NCBI GenBank assembly: GCA_025526915.1
Contig: JAHLKH010000167.1
Span: 1 to 62,500 of the forward strand
Length of the DNA stretch: 62,500 nt
Direction of reading: 5' to 3'
DNA from: Entophlyctis helioformis
Taxonomy: Eukaryota; Chytridiomycota; Chytridiomycetes; Chytridiales; Chytriomycetaceae
Position 1 is the stretch's first letter. Each line of letters opens with the position of its first letter. The notes beneath the pieces were generated by a model, which saw only the letters and a program-made list of their open reading frames with translations, was not told the origin of the DNA and did no database searches. The position numbers and the translations under genes are program-made. Below, one piece after another: positions 35,787 to 47,512 of the stretch.

Positions 35787-38025
35787 TTAGAAGAGCGTTT
35801 GCTGTTGGTGCTGGTGCTGGGTATGGTTCTGGTGCTGGGCTTGCTGCTGGAACGACGGTGCCTGCATCGGTACGAGCGGAGCTCCAAATCCCATGCCCAT
35901 GCCCATGCCCGAGGCTGGGCCGCCCATCATGGCAGGGTTGAGAGCCGGCCGCGACGCCCCCATAGAGTTGAGGCTAGGCCCAGTTTGCTCTTCGCGCTTG
36001 ACGCCGGGCGTAAGAGCCATCGCGTCGAGAGACACGAGCTTGGACATGGGATCCGAGACGACGGATGCTGGCTTGACGGGTGTCATCACGGCTGATGACT
36101 CAAAGTTGCCGAATGGCGACATGGGCTGTGGTGCAAGCGGCGCGGTGCCGAACGGTAGAGCAGCAGCAGCCGCCGTCGATGACGGTGGTGGGAATGCGGC
36201 AAAGCTTGCTGGGGAAGGTGCAGCCGCAGGCGATGGTGCGGATCCAAAGTTGGCGAATGACGCGAACGAGGCCTGTGCGACTGGCTGGGATGGCTGGCCA
36301 AACGAGGCGAATCCGCCATTCGCATTGTTGCCTGCCGCTGCCATGGCGGCCTGGCAGCAGAGTTGCTCAGCGGCGCGCTCTGGAAGTCGGCAAAGTCGTC
36401 AAGCCCGCCACCGCCTGTGCCAGAACCAGGAACATTGGATGATGGCGCACTGGAAAAGTCTGACCAGTCATCGCCGCCGCCCAGATCGAGCAAGTTGCCG
36501 GCGACAGGCTGCTTCCGTTGCTGCGTCTGGGGTTGTTGCGAGACAGGCTTTGGCAGGCCAGCGCCAGCAGATATGCTGGATGAAGAAGGACGCGACGCGG
36601 CGCGGCCAGTAGCGACGTCTGCCTGGGTGATGACCCTTCACGGAAAGATGGGCCAGACGACGAGAGGTGGACGAGCCTGGACCAAATCCACCGTACTTTT
36701 TGCCCGATCCGCCAAAGCCCTCGCCGCCACCGCCACCCCTACCGCCGGCGAATCCCGCTGAACCAGACAGCATCTGTTCGGCAGAGACACCAACGTACTT
36801 TGCTCGATTCTCTGTCCATTCAAAGCACAGCGATTGTCAGTCCAATCGGCTGGTGAGCGCGGGCAGAGCGAATATGCTGGAGACATACCCTTGGCTTTGG
36901 TACGCTCGGTGCGGATCTTGTCGTCACTTGCCAACAGCTCAGTGATCTCCTTGGCTCTGTTGCGGACTGCAGGAGACCAGACGGCGTGAGCGACCATGCC
37001 AATAACAAGTGGGCATTCCACGGCAAGCTGAGAAACATACCATTCAGCCTTGGTCTTTTTTCTTCTCGTCGACGTACTGGTAGCTCTGCAGGACGCGCAG
37101 CTCGTAGACATGAGAGCGTGCCGAGTCAATAACGCGCTCTGATCCGTTCTTGATAAGGTATTCGAGCAGCTGAAGAGCCTGTGCGATGCATTGTGGTGAG
37201 AGGCGAATGCGGGCAGGACATGGAGCGAGAAGCATCACAGTGCCAAGAGAATTGTGGGCATGTTTACCTTGTACGTCTGCCGCCAGGTGGACGACGGCGG
37301 TTCTTGGCAGCGTTTGTAGATGGTGTTCATGATGTCGTTGAAGTGGTTGCTGGCGGGGGGCAGGTCAAGGCGAGGAGAGTGAGTGGACGCAGGGAAGGGG
37401 CGGCATGGCTGGCAGACGGGCAGGTTGGGATCGAGGGCGAGGAGGCGTACAAGTTTGCGGTGGCTGAGAGCGACGGCGTGGCGGGAGGCGGGAGGCGGGA
37501 GGCGGGGGGCGGGGGCAAGAGCGAGCGCGATCACGGGGGCGGAAGCGGAGCGAGCCACGCACGGCAAGAACACGGGCACGAGCGTGGCGGCAGGACGGCC
37601 AGAGCGAGCGAACGAGTGAGCGTGTCAGCAGCGGCATGCAGGCGGGCAGGCGGGCGACGGCAGCAGCAGCCAGACGCAGCGGCATGCAGACGCCACCACG
37701 CACCGTTGGCAATGTCCATCATGAGCGTGGACGATGCGCCCCCTGCGGCCGGACGCCGCCGACGCAGACACCGACGCCGTCGCAGCACATGCGCTGTTAG
37801 TCAGCCAGCAACCAGATGGACAGCACAGACCAGACCAGATAGGCACGCAGGCACGCATGCAGGCACGCACGCACGCAGGCACACAATGGGCGACTTACAC
37901 GGGTCGTTGTTTGTGGCATCGCGCACCTTGGCCTCGTACTCGGGCACGTTGAGCACGGCGTTGCGCACCTTGTTGACCATGGACGTCACCTTGTTGACGT
38001 CAAAGTAGTTGCCGAGGCTCTCCAT
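35787..38025 (-). CDS. ENT3: ENTH-domain clathrin adaptor (epsinR/Ent3-type)
   Basis: Adaptor for clathrin-coated vesicles at the trans-Golgi/endosome that binds phosphoinositides and SNARE cargo. The ENTH domain is complete over several exons: MESLGNYFDVNKVTSMVNKV, NVPEYEAKVRDATNNDP, GASSTLMMDIANG, HFNDIMNTIYKRCQEP, ALQLLEYLIKNGSERVIDSA, QSYQYVDEKKKDQG, NVRNRAKEITELLASDDKIR and RAKYVGVSAEQML. A Gly-rich linker follows, then DDWSDFSS and LDDFADFQSAP, which look like adaptor-ear-binding acidic-Phe motifs, then a Ser/Ala/Pro/Phe tail and a Gln/His-rich end. Two apparent one-base shifts occur in the tail (near 36640 and near 36345). The Ent3 class is chosen over Ent1/2 because no UIM or NPF motif was noticed. 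Confidence 0.92.
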
Positions 38026-38139
38026 CGTGCGGCGTCGGCTGTCTGTGTGCTGGCGGTGGTTGCGGTCGTGGTGTTGTTGTCCTTGTGGTTGAAGTCGTTG
38101 TTGGACAGAGTTGCCCAAGACCCGTCGCGAGATTGCGCG

Positions 38140-39082
38140 ATGCCGATGGACGCTCATGTACACACAGACGCTCGCACAGACGCCCCAAGGCCGCACGGGC
38201 CGCGCATGGCCAAGCTCGTGCGCGCGGTCGACCATGCGCTGCAGGCGGTGCTCAAGGACTGCAGGTGCTGTCTGCATCCCGCCCGTGCTGCGCCTGCCCC
38301 CGCCCCTGCCACGCACCACTCACCCGCACGCCGGCTTGTGCATGCCCCGCCGTGCCTGCAGCGACGCAAAGTTCGCCCAGAGCTTCCCGCAGCTCGCCCG
38401 CGACAACCCCGTGGCGCTGGCACAGGCCCGCCAGGACGTCGTGGCCCAGTTCCAGGCGTCGGTGATGGTGCGTTGCGTCTGCCGTGCCTGCCGTGCCTGC
38501 CGTGCCTGCCGTGCCTGCTGTGCCTTGTGGCCCACCCCTCGACTCACCGCTCGCCACTCGACGCACAGAGCTCCTTTGACAAGCTGGTGTCGGACAGGCA
38601 GATTGACGCGCGGCTCAACGACCTGGACGTGCTGATCGAGGCCGCACGGCAACGGCCGGCTGCCTCGTACTCTGGGCCGTGAGTCCAACCGTGTCTGTGC
38701 ACCTGCCAGATGTGGACTGACCGAGTGCGTTTGTGCAGACCGCCGGCGCCGCAGGACATTGCGACGGTGCGGCGATACAACGCCAAGCTGCTGGAACGCA
38801 AGCGCCTGCTCGACAAGCTCACAGCCGTGAGTGTCTGCATCCGTGCAACACGAGGCCCGGCTGCTGATGCGTGGCTGCTGCTGTGCGTGGCTGCTGGTGC
38901 GTGGCTGACCGCGCTTTGCATTGGCACCGCAGATCTCGGCAGACAATGACGTGCAGATCCGCCGTGTCAAGCTCAAGCAGGACCACTTGCGTCGCATGAT
39001 GGCGCATCTGCGCGAGAAGCGGGCTGCCGTCCTGCCTGCTCAGCAGCCGCTGTCGTTTGACGCCGACAACCGCTTGCTATGA
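38140..39082 (+). CDS. NNF1: Kinetochore MIND/Mis12-complex subunit NNF1 (PMF1 family)
   Basis: Helical subunit of the kinetochore complex joining centromeric chromatin to the Ndc80 complex. Five exons are read. Exon 1 starts MPMDAHVHTDARTDA and runs to AVDHALQAVLKDC. Exon 2, after a CAG acceptor, reads SDAKFAQSFPQLARDNPVAL then ARQDVVAQFQASV. Exon 3 reads SSFDKLVSDRQIDARLNDLD and VLIEAARQRPAA. Exons 4-5 add coiled-coil and end SFDADNRLL. The combination KFAQSFPQLAR... / DARLNDLDVLIEAA matches the Nnf1 family pattern. Introns contain CCTGCCGTG and CTGCTG repeats. It shares a 114-bp divergent spacer with the ENTH gene. Identification is by pattern, so less certain than its neighbours. Confidence 0.75.
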
Positions 39083-39417
39083 CGCTGCGCTGCCACTTGT
39101 CGATCTGTCAATGAACACATTCGCTTGTTGATTGATTGAGTCGCTGATGTGTCTGTGGATGGACGCAGCCCTTTGGCCACACTCGCCCTGGCACCCTGGA
39201 ACCCTGGCACGCACACACAGAGGGAGAGGGAGACGCGCACTCACACAGAGTGACCCGCGCCGGCCTCGTCGCCCTTGGACCATTGATGCTCAATCAAGCG
39301 ACGCCACAATCGACGCGCTCAGCAGACACAGCGCGCCACACTCGGCCCGCGTCCCGCTGGCTGCGGCTGCTCTCGCGGCTGCTGTGCCGAGCGGGCTCCC
39401 TTGGCCGTGTGCGATCT

Positions 39418-39426
39418 CCATAAAAG
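39418..39426 (+). promoter_or_regulatory. TATA-like box of secreted-protein gene, copy 3
   Basis: CCATAAAAG, 86 bp upstream of the ATG at 39512. Between them lies a leader ending in CAA/ACAACAACA repeats directly before the start codon, a context common for strongly expressed fungal genes. Confidence 0.6.
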
Positions 39427-39511
39427 CACGCTGCCGACCCGCCTTGTCTGCTGCCCATCAACCACACCAACAAACACCAACAACCACAACAACAACAACA
39501 AACATCCAAAC

Positions 39512-39984
39512 ATGCACTTCAACGCAGTCTTTTCGCTCTGTCGGCCCTTGCACTCGCTTCGCAGGCACTGGTGATCCCACACGGCAAGCGATCAGGGTCG
39601 GATGTCGCTGCTGTCTCTGGTGCGACTGCGAGTGATGCTGCTGGTGCTGCGACTGTGGCTGGGACTGCTGCTGTTCCCGACGCGACGCCGACCGAGGTTG
39701 CTGGTGCTGCGACTGTCGACGCCGGTGCTGGCAAGGCTGCCACCAAGACAGCCAAGGCAAAGGGCGCAAAGGGCAAGAAGGGCAAGAAGAGCAAGAAGGG
39801 CATGAAGAGCAAGAAGGGCAAGAAGGGCAAGAAGGGCAAGGGACAGACAAAGAAGGCTGCCGAGACCGTCGCGGCCGATCCTGCTGCTGCCACGGCCGTG
39901 CCTCCCTCCGAGTCCGCCACGCCTGCTGCCACGCCTGCTGCCGATCCCTCTACCACCACTGCAGGCAGCGTCTCCTCCACGTAG
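39512..39984 (+). CDS. Small secreted Lys/Ala/Thr-rich protein, copy 3 (one-base deletion in signal peptide)
   Basis: Same protein as copies 1 and 2. Relative to copy 2, one C is missing near 39531 (TCTTCTTC reads TCTTTTC), which breaks the frame inside the signal peptide. From about 39545 the reading frame is open to the stop and encodes ALVIPHGKRSGSD, the Ala/Thr stretch, a Lys block of GKK, SKK and GMKSKK units, and the Ser/Ala/Thr tail ending GSVSST. Promoter box and leader are intact, so a consensus error is as likely as inactivation. The IRE1-like copy 3 start follows 219 bp downstream. Confidence 0.7.
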
Positions 39985-40203
39985 ATCCCACGAGCCCACC
40001 CCGCCACTGCACGATCCTGTCCATATCCCCCTGCACACACTGCACACACACTGCACACTCGAATGAAATCCGATTCCCGTGGCATTTGAGGCGTCGCTCG
40101 CTTCCCTTGCTTCTCCAACAGCTGCGAGTGTGCACCAGCCAGCAGACGGCAGCCAGCAGACAGCAGACAGCAACGTCAAGTGCACACACATAGACGGCCT
40201 GCC

Positions 40204-43140
40204 ATGACTGACACCGCAACCAGCAGTCTCATTGCCACAGTGCACAGCGACCTGGAGCCTCCGCCGTCTGGCTCGGAGACCCACAACGACGACAACGACA
40301 GCCGTGGCAGTGACGGCAGCAGCTCAGCATCAGTGGGTCGCTCGGCAGCCGGCCCTCAGCGCAGCATCGGCAAGGGCAGCAAGGCGTACATGCAGCACAA
40401 GCGCAGCCAACAGCTGCTGCGTCAACAACAGAAGCAGCAGCAAGCCAATGCAGCCAAGGCCAGTTCTGCCTGGACCCTTGAATTCATGCTGTGACGTTGA
40501 TCCGTGGCTGATACGTGGCAACACAGACACCAGCCGCCGACCTCGCAAGCCCGCAGTTCACGCAAAAACAGCTGGCCATCATGACATATCTCTCCAACAA
40601 GGTCATGGCGTCACCACCAGGCTCGGCTGAAAGCGAACGACTTCTCGACGGCCTTAACGAGCTCATCATGTTTGTTGACTACTTCTACGCGGCGTTCGGC
40701 AGGCCAACAAGGCTCCTCACGCCAGAGGACTTCACCAAGATCGGCATTAGTCAAGACGCAACACAGCTGGCCGATCCGTCTGATCCAAACTCGGGCCCAC
40801 GGCAGTACGTAAGGACGCAGTACATGAAACTCACGACTGACGAGTGGCAGAATGTGGGCCAGTACTACTCGCTCGACTATCGTGTGTGGCTTCCTCAGCG
40901 CGTCTGGCCGGTCGGCGCCAAGAAGGCGTACCGGACGGCTCGCACGATATACGAAAAGACAATCGGCACAAAGCATGATCATACATTCATATTCCATTCG
41001 ACCGACGAGGATTCGGATGCACCTGACGAAGCAAGACGCGAGAGACGCAAGCCGCGGATGAGCAAGGAAGGAGACGTCGATGTCGAGAAACGAGTGGTTA
41101 GCGCGGATGTGATTGAGTATCTGAAACGCGAGACGAGAGCAAGGGCGATCAAGGAACTGCAGGATGGCGGGAAGATCTGTGCCATGCAGATGCTTCACAT
41201 TGTTGCGGCTGAGCTGTTTGCTGCTGTGGATCGCGGCATGCCAATCGAGGATGCGATGGCGATGTACGAGACTGTAGACAGCGACGATGAAGCGACCGCC
41301 GCAAGTGGGTCTGGCGGCGATGCCGTCAGCTACGGTCCTCTGGCACCTGATCAAGTCGATGTGGTTCCTGTTGCATCCACTCGCCAGACTGGACTGCACA
41401 CGCTGACATTGACAGACCAAGTGCTTGGTGAGTGATGGATGGCTGTGGCTGGACGGCAGCCACTGGCACTGACACTCACGCATGGCTGTTGATGGCGATG
41501 GCATGGACAGGATATGGCAGCCATGGCACGGTCGTGTTCAAGGGACAGTTTGAGAACAGACCAGTGGCCATCAAGCGGATGCTGGCGGATTTCTACGAGA
41601 CGGCGGAGCACGAGGCACGCATCCTGCAAGAGTCGGACCACCATCCCAACGTGATCCGATACTTTGTCAAGGTGCGTGACTGCTTGTGGATCTGCGTGCG
41701 TGTGACTGTCTGCGTGGCATGGATCAACTCACTCGCGTGACTCGCTTGGGCTGGCTTGGACTGACTTGACCCGCTTGGATGGATGCGGCAGGAGGAGCAC
41801 GATGGATTCCTTTACATTGCGCTCGAGCTCTGCCAGGCTCGCTGTTTGATCTGGTCGAGAAGCCGCCCACTCCCGAACTCACTCTGCTGCGATCCCAGCT
41901 GAATCACAAGGACGTGCTCCAGCAAGCCATGCGCGGCGTGCAGCACCTGCACTCGATGCAGATTGTGCATCGCGACATCAAGCCGCAGAACATCCTGATT
42001 GGCGGTCCGCAGAGCAAGAAGGACACGCGGCCGCGTGTGCTGATCTCGGACTTTGGGCTCGGCAAGCGGCTTGCAGACGACCATTCGTCGTTCACACACA
42101 CGGCAGCGCGCGGTGGCGGCACGGCTGGATGGCGGCCACGCGAGGTGCTCGAGGCACTTGCAGGCGACATGGACGCGTGCGACGACCCACCGAGTGACGG
42201 CAGCAGTGACGATGACGACGACTCTGCACAAGCACCAACAGCCGATGTATCCACAGCAGACGCACCGTCAGCCGGCACATCGACGACATCCTCGACGCTG
42301 CGCATGTCGCGAGCAGTGGACGTGTTTGCGTGTGGCTGCGTGTTCTACTATGTGCTGTCGGGAGGCAAGCATCCGTTTGGCAACAAGCTCATGTGCGAAG
42401 CCAACATCATGCGCGGCAACTACCGGCTGGACGCACTGGATGCACTTGGGCCAGAAGGCGTGCTTGCCAAGGACGCCATCCGACGCATGATCGCACAAGA
42501 CGCCAAGAAGCGGTGAGTTGGCAGTCTGTCTGAGTGGCAGAGTGTGTGCTGGCATGGACTGACAGCCTCAACCAACCAACCAACCATCAGACCCGATGCA
42601 ACAGCCGTGCTGCACCATCCGTTCTTCTGGAGTGCGAGCCAGCGACTGGCGTTCCTTGGCGACCTGTCCGACCGCCTGGAGAGCGAGCCGCGCGACGCCG
42701 TCAACGTGTCGCCGCTGGTCAAGTTGATCGAGCGCGGCGGATCCAAAGTCACTGGCGGCGACTGGCAAGCCAAGATGGACGCGAGCGTGATGGACGAGGC
42801 GGCCAAGCACCGCACATATGACGGGACGAGCGTGGTGGATCTGCTGCGTGCACTGCGCAACCAGGCGAGTGGCTGCATGTGTGTGTGACTGAATGTGCGA
42901 TGGACTGCGACTGCTGACGTGCATGCATGCACCACCAACAACACGACACGACAGAAACACCACTTCCAAGCCCTGCCGCCTGCAGCCAAGGCCGTGCTCG
43001 GACAGCAGCCAGACGGACTGCTGGCGTACTACGAGACGCGGTTCCCACTCCTGCTGCTGCACTGCTACGCCGCGGTGTCCAGCAGCAAGACGCTGCGCAG
43101 CGACTCGCTGCTGTCTGCGTACTGTGTATCATCGCAATGA
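40204..43140 (+). CDS. Soluble IRE1-like kinase + KEN endoribonuclease, copy 3
   Basis: Starts MTDTATSS, as do copies 1 and 2. After the Gln-rich stretch (about residue 90) a probable intron at about 40464-40531 leads to a long open exon (to 41427) encoding the N-terminal region. That region is very different from the other copies between SPQFTQKQ and the conserved KELQDGGKICAMQMLHIV block. Then intron 41428-41510 and the kinase: LG-YGSHGTVVFKG, VAIKRML, HRDIKPQNIL, DFGLGKRL, GTAGWRPREV, MSRAVDVFACGCVFYYVLSG. The KEN RNase is LLRALRNQ-KHHF, RFPLLLLHCY, across a GC-AG intron at 42865-42954. One base is missing near 41843 (ELCQASLFD in copy 2). No signal peptide or membrane segment; only 219 bp separate its ATG from the upstream stop. 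Confidence 0.88.
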
Positions 43141-43240
43141 ACATACAAACCAATACCAGCACCATGACCAGTCGCAGTCGCAGTCGCAGTCGCAGTCTTC
43201 TTACAGTTGCCCCCTGTTCTGCACACGCGCGACTGCCGCC

Positions 43241-46200
43241 ATGGCCCGCACCGTCCGCACCGTCCGCGCCGGCGGCCTCGAGCCGGCCACGCAGCGCAGC
43301 CTGGCCGCGTACGTCTTCGCCTTCTGCCAGCTGCTCAAGGCCGCCTCCGTCGCCAGCGTGCTGCGCACCGACGTGCAGCCGCCCATCGAGACCGACGCCG
43401 CCGCCGCGCTGTTCGCCTTTGCCGACCCGCTGCTGGCCGCGCTGCGCATTGCCCGCCCGGCCGCCGTGTGGGTGCTCGACCTCGACGTGCGCTTCCTGGC
43501 CGCCTGGGTGCTGCTCGACGTCGTCTTCCTGCTCGCCCTGCGCCGCATGCGCGTGCCGTGGCTCACGCTCAGCCTTGCCGGCACGCTCATCGTCGCCGCC
43601 TGCATGGCCGTGCTCAACCTGCTGCTGTTCGTCGTGCTCTCGTCGACGCTGGGCCAGCCCGCCTGGGACGCACACTGGATCCACGAGGCCCAGCGCCAGC
43701 AGGCCCAGCTGCAGATGCAGCGCCAGCACGTCGTGCCCGCGTCCGCCGCTGGCGCTCCCGGCGCTCCCGGCTCAGCAGGCGGCCCCGCAGCACCAGCCGG
43801 CCCTGGTGCACCCGGCGGCCCGCCTGGCACGTCGCGGCCCGTGCTGTTTGGCGGCCCGACCGCCGCCAACGTGGACGCGATCCTCAACTCGTCGTACATT
43901 GTCGGCTCGCACACCGTCACCGTGCGCCCGCCCACCATCGCCAAGCTCAATCCCAACGCATCCGTCTTTTGCATCCTCGACTCGGACCCCCGCCCCTCGG
44001 CCCTCATCCCGCTCCTCGTCAAGGGCACTCCGCCGTTCAAGATCGACTACGAGATCACGAGCATCGACACTGGCGTGCCAAAGCGCTATGATGGCGTCGA
44101 GATCTCGGCCGCCGATGCCGTCAAGGCCGTCTTACGCGACGACGGCAGCCTCGCCTCGCTCGAGCGTGACCCAACCGCTGCCAAAGTGTCGTCCAGGCGC
44201 ACGGGCCTGTATGCCATCACGGGCTCAACGACCGGCATTGTTCGCGTGACTGGCGTCCGCGAAGTCAATGGCGATCCTGGCAAGGTCGTGTCGGGCCGGT
44301 TCGCTCAGATTGTCCACTGTCCATCTGCCGCCTGGGCATGGTCTCCGCCATCCGCCTCTCCGTCTGCCGGTGCAGCCAAGGGCAAGCCTGTGCCGTCTGA
44401 TCCGGCTGGCTCGGGCAAGCAGCAAGCCTTTGATCGTTGCGTGGACGACACGTTTTCGACTGCCATCCAGGTCACGGGCGTGCCTCCGCTCACCGTCATG
44501 TACATCAAGAAAGTGGGACAGGCGGAGAGTGTCGTGACGGTCGAGTCAGGCACTCTTGTGGCCGACGCTGCGGACCCTGCGGCTGCCAAGCTCAATCTTG
44601 CCACCAAGGAGTCTCTTGACGCCGACACGCAGGCGCTCATTCAAGCCAGCCGCCGCACCACAACCACCGTGCCGGTTGCATTCAAGGTCGACCAGAGCAC
44701 CGTCCACCTGTTCCGCATCGCCCGCGTCATTGACGGGTTCAACAACAGCATCGACTACCAGACGTACTCGCGTCTTGCTCTGCCAGAGCCGTTCCAAAAG
44801 TCAACGACTGCGACTCTGGACGATGCCGGTGACCATTTTGTCGTGACGGGACGCGCTCATCCGGCAGTGCGGCTCGACGAGTGCGATGGGCTCAAGATCC
44901 GCGCGGGCAATCCAGCTTACCTTGGACTCCGATTCGACGGCGTTGCGCCGTTTGAGGTGGCCATGCACCACACTGGCCAGCGTGACGGAGCCCCCATCAA
45001 CGAAGTCGACCGCGTGGCTGGCATCCTTGATGCGCATGTCCACTACCAGATCACCGAGCCTGGATTGTACGAGCTCGACTCTGTCTCTGACGCATACTGC
45101 CCGGGATCCATCAGCCTGCCGGCCTCGTGCCAGGTGCAGCAAGTCATGCCGCCCACGATGACGCTCTCGTCTGCTCCCATCGAGGAAAAATGTCTGGGTG
45201 CAGTCGGCGCATCGGTCAACCTCACCTTTACGGGCGAGCCGCCTTTCCAGGTCGAGTACGTTGAGGAGCGGTCTGTTATTGTGGGCGACAAGCGTGGTGC
45301 GGGCGGTGCTACGCGCGCGGGACCTGTGCTCCACCGTCGTGAGCATACCCTCCGATCGATCGACAAGCCCAGACGATCGCTCGTTCTGTCGCCAAGCGAG
45401 CCTGGCATGTACCAGTACACGTTCAACGTCGTAAGTCTGGTTTCTGCCACACGAGCTGTCCAGTGCCTGCTTAACGATGGCGATGGTTCTCACCACGACT
45501 CTCTTTGCGTTGGCAATCTAGGTCAAGGACGCAAACTACCCCGAAGGCGTCCACCTCAAGGGCTTGAGCGTTACGCAGATCATCCACCCGCACTCGTCTG
45601 CCCACTTTGTTGGTGCCTTATCTCGCTACACTCGATGCATCAACGACACTGTCCAGCTGCGTGTAGGCGTGCAGGGCTCCGGACCGTGGACGCTTGTCTA
45701 CTATGTTGTCCACGACGAGACGCGCACGCGGTATGTCAAGACGGTCGGCCTTGACCAGTCGGGCACCGACATTCTCGTTGACGGTCTCCAAACGGCGGGC
45801 CTGTATCTTGTGGACCTGGCCGAGATCACCGATGTCAATGGATGCACAGAGACGGTCGGGTCGGCTGGCGTCACGATCGATGTGCTGCCGATCCGACCGA
45901 CTGTCAATTTCCGCACGAGCAAGTCTGTTGCGGTTGTCGCTGGCGGCCGTGCTGCGCTTCCCATTTCCGTGTCTGGCAAGGCACCGTTTGAGATCAAGTA
46001 CCGGTCGGTTGGAGCTGCGGGAGTGCGGACGTGGCGCGGTGGGGCCGAGCTTGAAGTCAATGGACCAGGTGTCTTTGAGCTGCTGTCTGTGCGCGACGCG
46101 GTCTGTGATGGATTCGCTGTGGAGCCGCGCGTTCTGGAAGTGACCGAGATCCCCAAGCCCGGGCTCAGCCTGGCAGCGGATGCAGTCACGGATGCCGACT

Positions 46201-47512
46201 TGTGTATGGATGCCAACGACGGCGTGCATGTCCTCCTCAGCGGCCGTCCGCCGTTCCATGTTGTCTACGAGCACACTGTCACGGCGGATGGCGGCGGCAA
46301 GACCCACACGGACACGCGGCGTCTGGACACCTCTGTCGACACGTACCCGCTGTCCATCAACACCACTGTTCCTGGCAAGCACACCTACCGCCTGATGTCG
46401 GTCTCGGATGCCAACTACGCGACGCCAGTTGCACTGGGCGACAACATCCCGATTGTGACGCGGCGTGTCAACCGGCCCCGACTGCTCAGTTTGCCGAGCC
46501 GGGAGAGCGAGCGTCGCAGTGCGCGTCTGGACGTGCGGGGCACCCATTGATGCTTGGCGTGCTCCTCCGCGGAACACCACCGTTTATCCTTTCTGTCGAT
46601 CGCCGACATGACAGCTCGTTGCCCGTCACGACCAACTACACGATCGGCCGCGGCGGTCTCGAGTTTGTGGGCGACGGCGACGCCAAGGACAAGAGCGACA
46701 AGACCGACAAGAGGGACAAGAGCGACAAGAGCAGCGCCAGGGAAGTGCATGCGACGGCCAGCGGGCTGTGGAAGGCGGACGTGGATGTCGGTGTGCTTGA
46801 CGGCCAGGGCAAGTACGAGTTTATCATCACGGCCGTCACGGACGGCACGGGCTGTCCGGCTGTTCCCGACAAGGACGTGGCCGAGGTTGCCAAGACGTTT
46901 GTGCATGTCGCCGAGCAGGCCAAGATCACGTCGCTCAATCCGACCGTCGTCTGTGTGGGCGATGTTCTCTCGTACGGCTTCCAGGGCTCGCCGCCGTTTA
47001 CGGTCGGATACGAGTGGAACGGCGTGCGCCAGCCAGATGTTGTGGTTGCGGACCCCATCATGACGCTGTGGGCGGGCACGGCGGGCGAGCTGTCCATCAC
47101 CAAGGTGTGCAACGCCATGATGTGCTGCGACGAGACGCTGGCGCTTGACGAGGGACTGCGCAGTACGGTGCATGCCCTGCCGCGCGCGGTGGTGGACGGC
47201 GGGCACGACCTCATTGACGATATCCGCGAGGGCGACGAGTCGGAAGTCACGGTCGAGCTCGACGGTGAGCCGCCGTTCTCGTTCTCGTACTCGTATGCCA
47301 AGGGCCCTGTCAAGCGTGTTGGCGGTACGCGTGTTGTGCAGAGCAGCCAGGACGATCTGGTGACGGTGACGGTGCGCGACTATGACCAGCGGCGATGGAG
47401 CATGGCCACGAGCCAGGAAGGCGTGTTCCGTGTCACTGCTGTGCGCGACCGGTTCTGCGCCTACCCGCGTATCATCCAGTCCATGTACGGCGCCAATGTT
47501 GTCTTGCAGTAG
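43241..47512 (+). CDS. POM152: Nuclear-pore membrane glycoprotein POM152
   Basis: Fungal-type membrane nucleoporin that anchors the pore in the nuclear envelope. The N-terminal part has hydrophobic segments (FLAAWVLLDVVFLLAL; LTLSLAGTLIVAACMAVLNL), then a Gly/Ala/Pro linker. A lumenal array of about ten Ig-like repeats follows, each with a G-x-P/A-P-F/W core: GTPPFKIDYE, GVPPLTVMY, GVAPFEVAM, GEPPFQVEY, GSGPWTLVYY, GKAPFEIKY, GRPPFHVVYE, GTPPFILSV, GSPPFTVGYE, GEPPFSFSY. One intron is seen (about 45430-45521, GTAAGT...TAG). The frame shifts by one base near 46480 in a run of four Cs, between repeats 7 and 8, and would be repaired by one more C. Length (~1390 aa) fits POM152. Confidence 0.93.

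Larger units (their letters stand above)
39080..43151. repeat. Arm B of ~4.07-kb inverted repeat (partner 29341-33410)
   Basis: Reverse-complement match to arm A. It begins at the NNF1 stop codon and ends about 11 bp past the IRE1-like stop. The portion up to about 2160 of copy 1 is also homologous, so this cassette is present three times. The AKR gene is not included in this copy. Confidence 0.9.
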
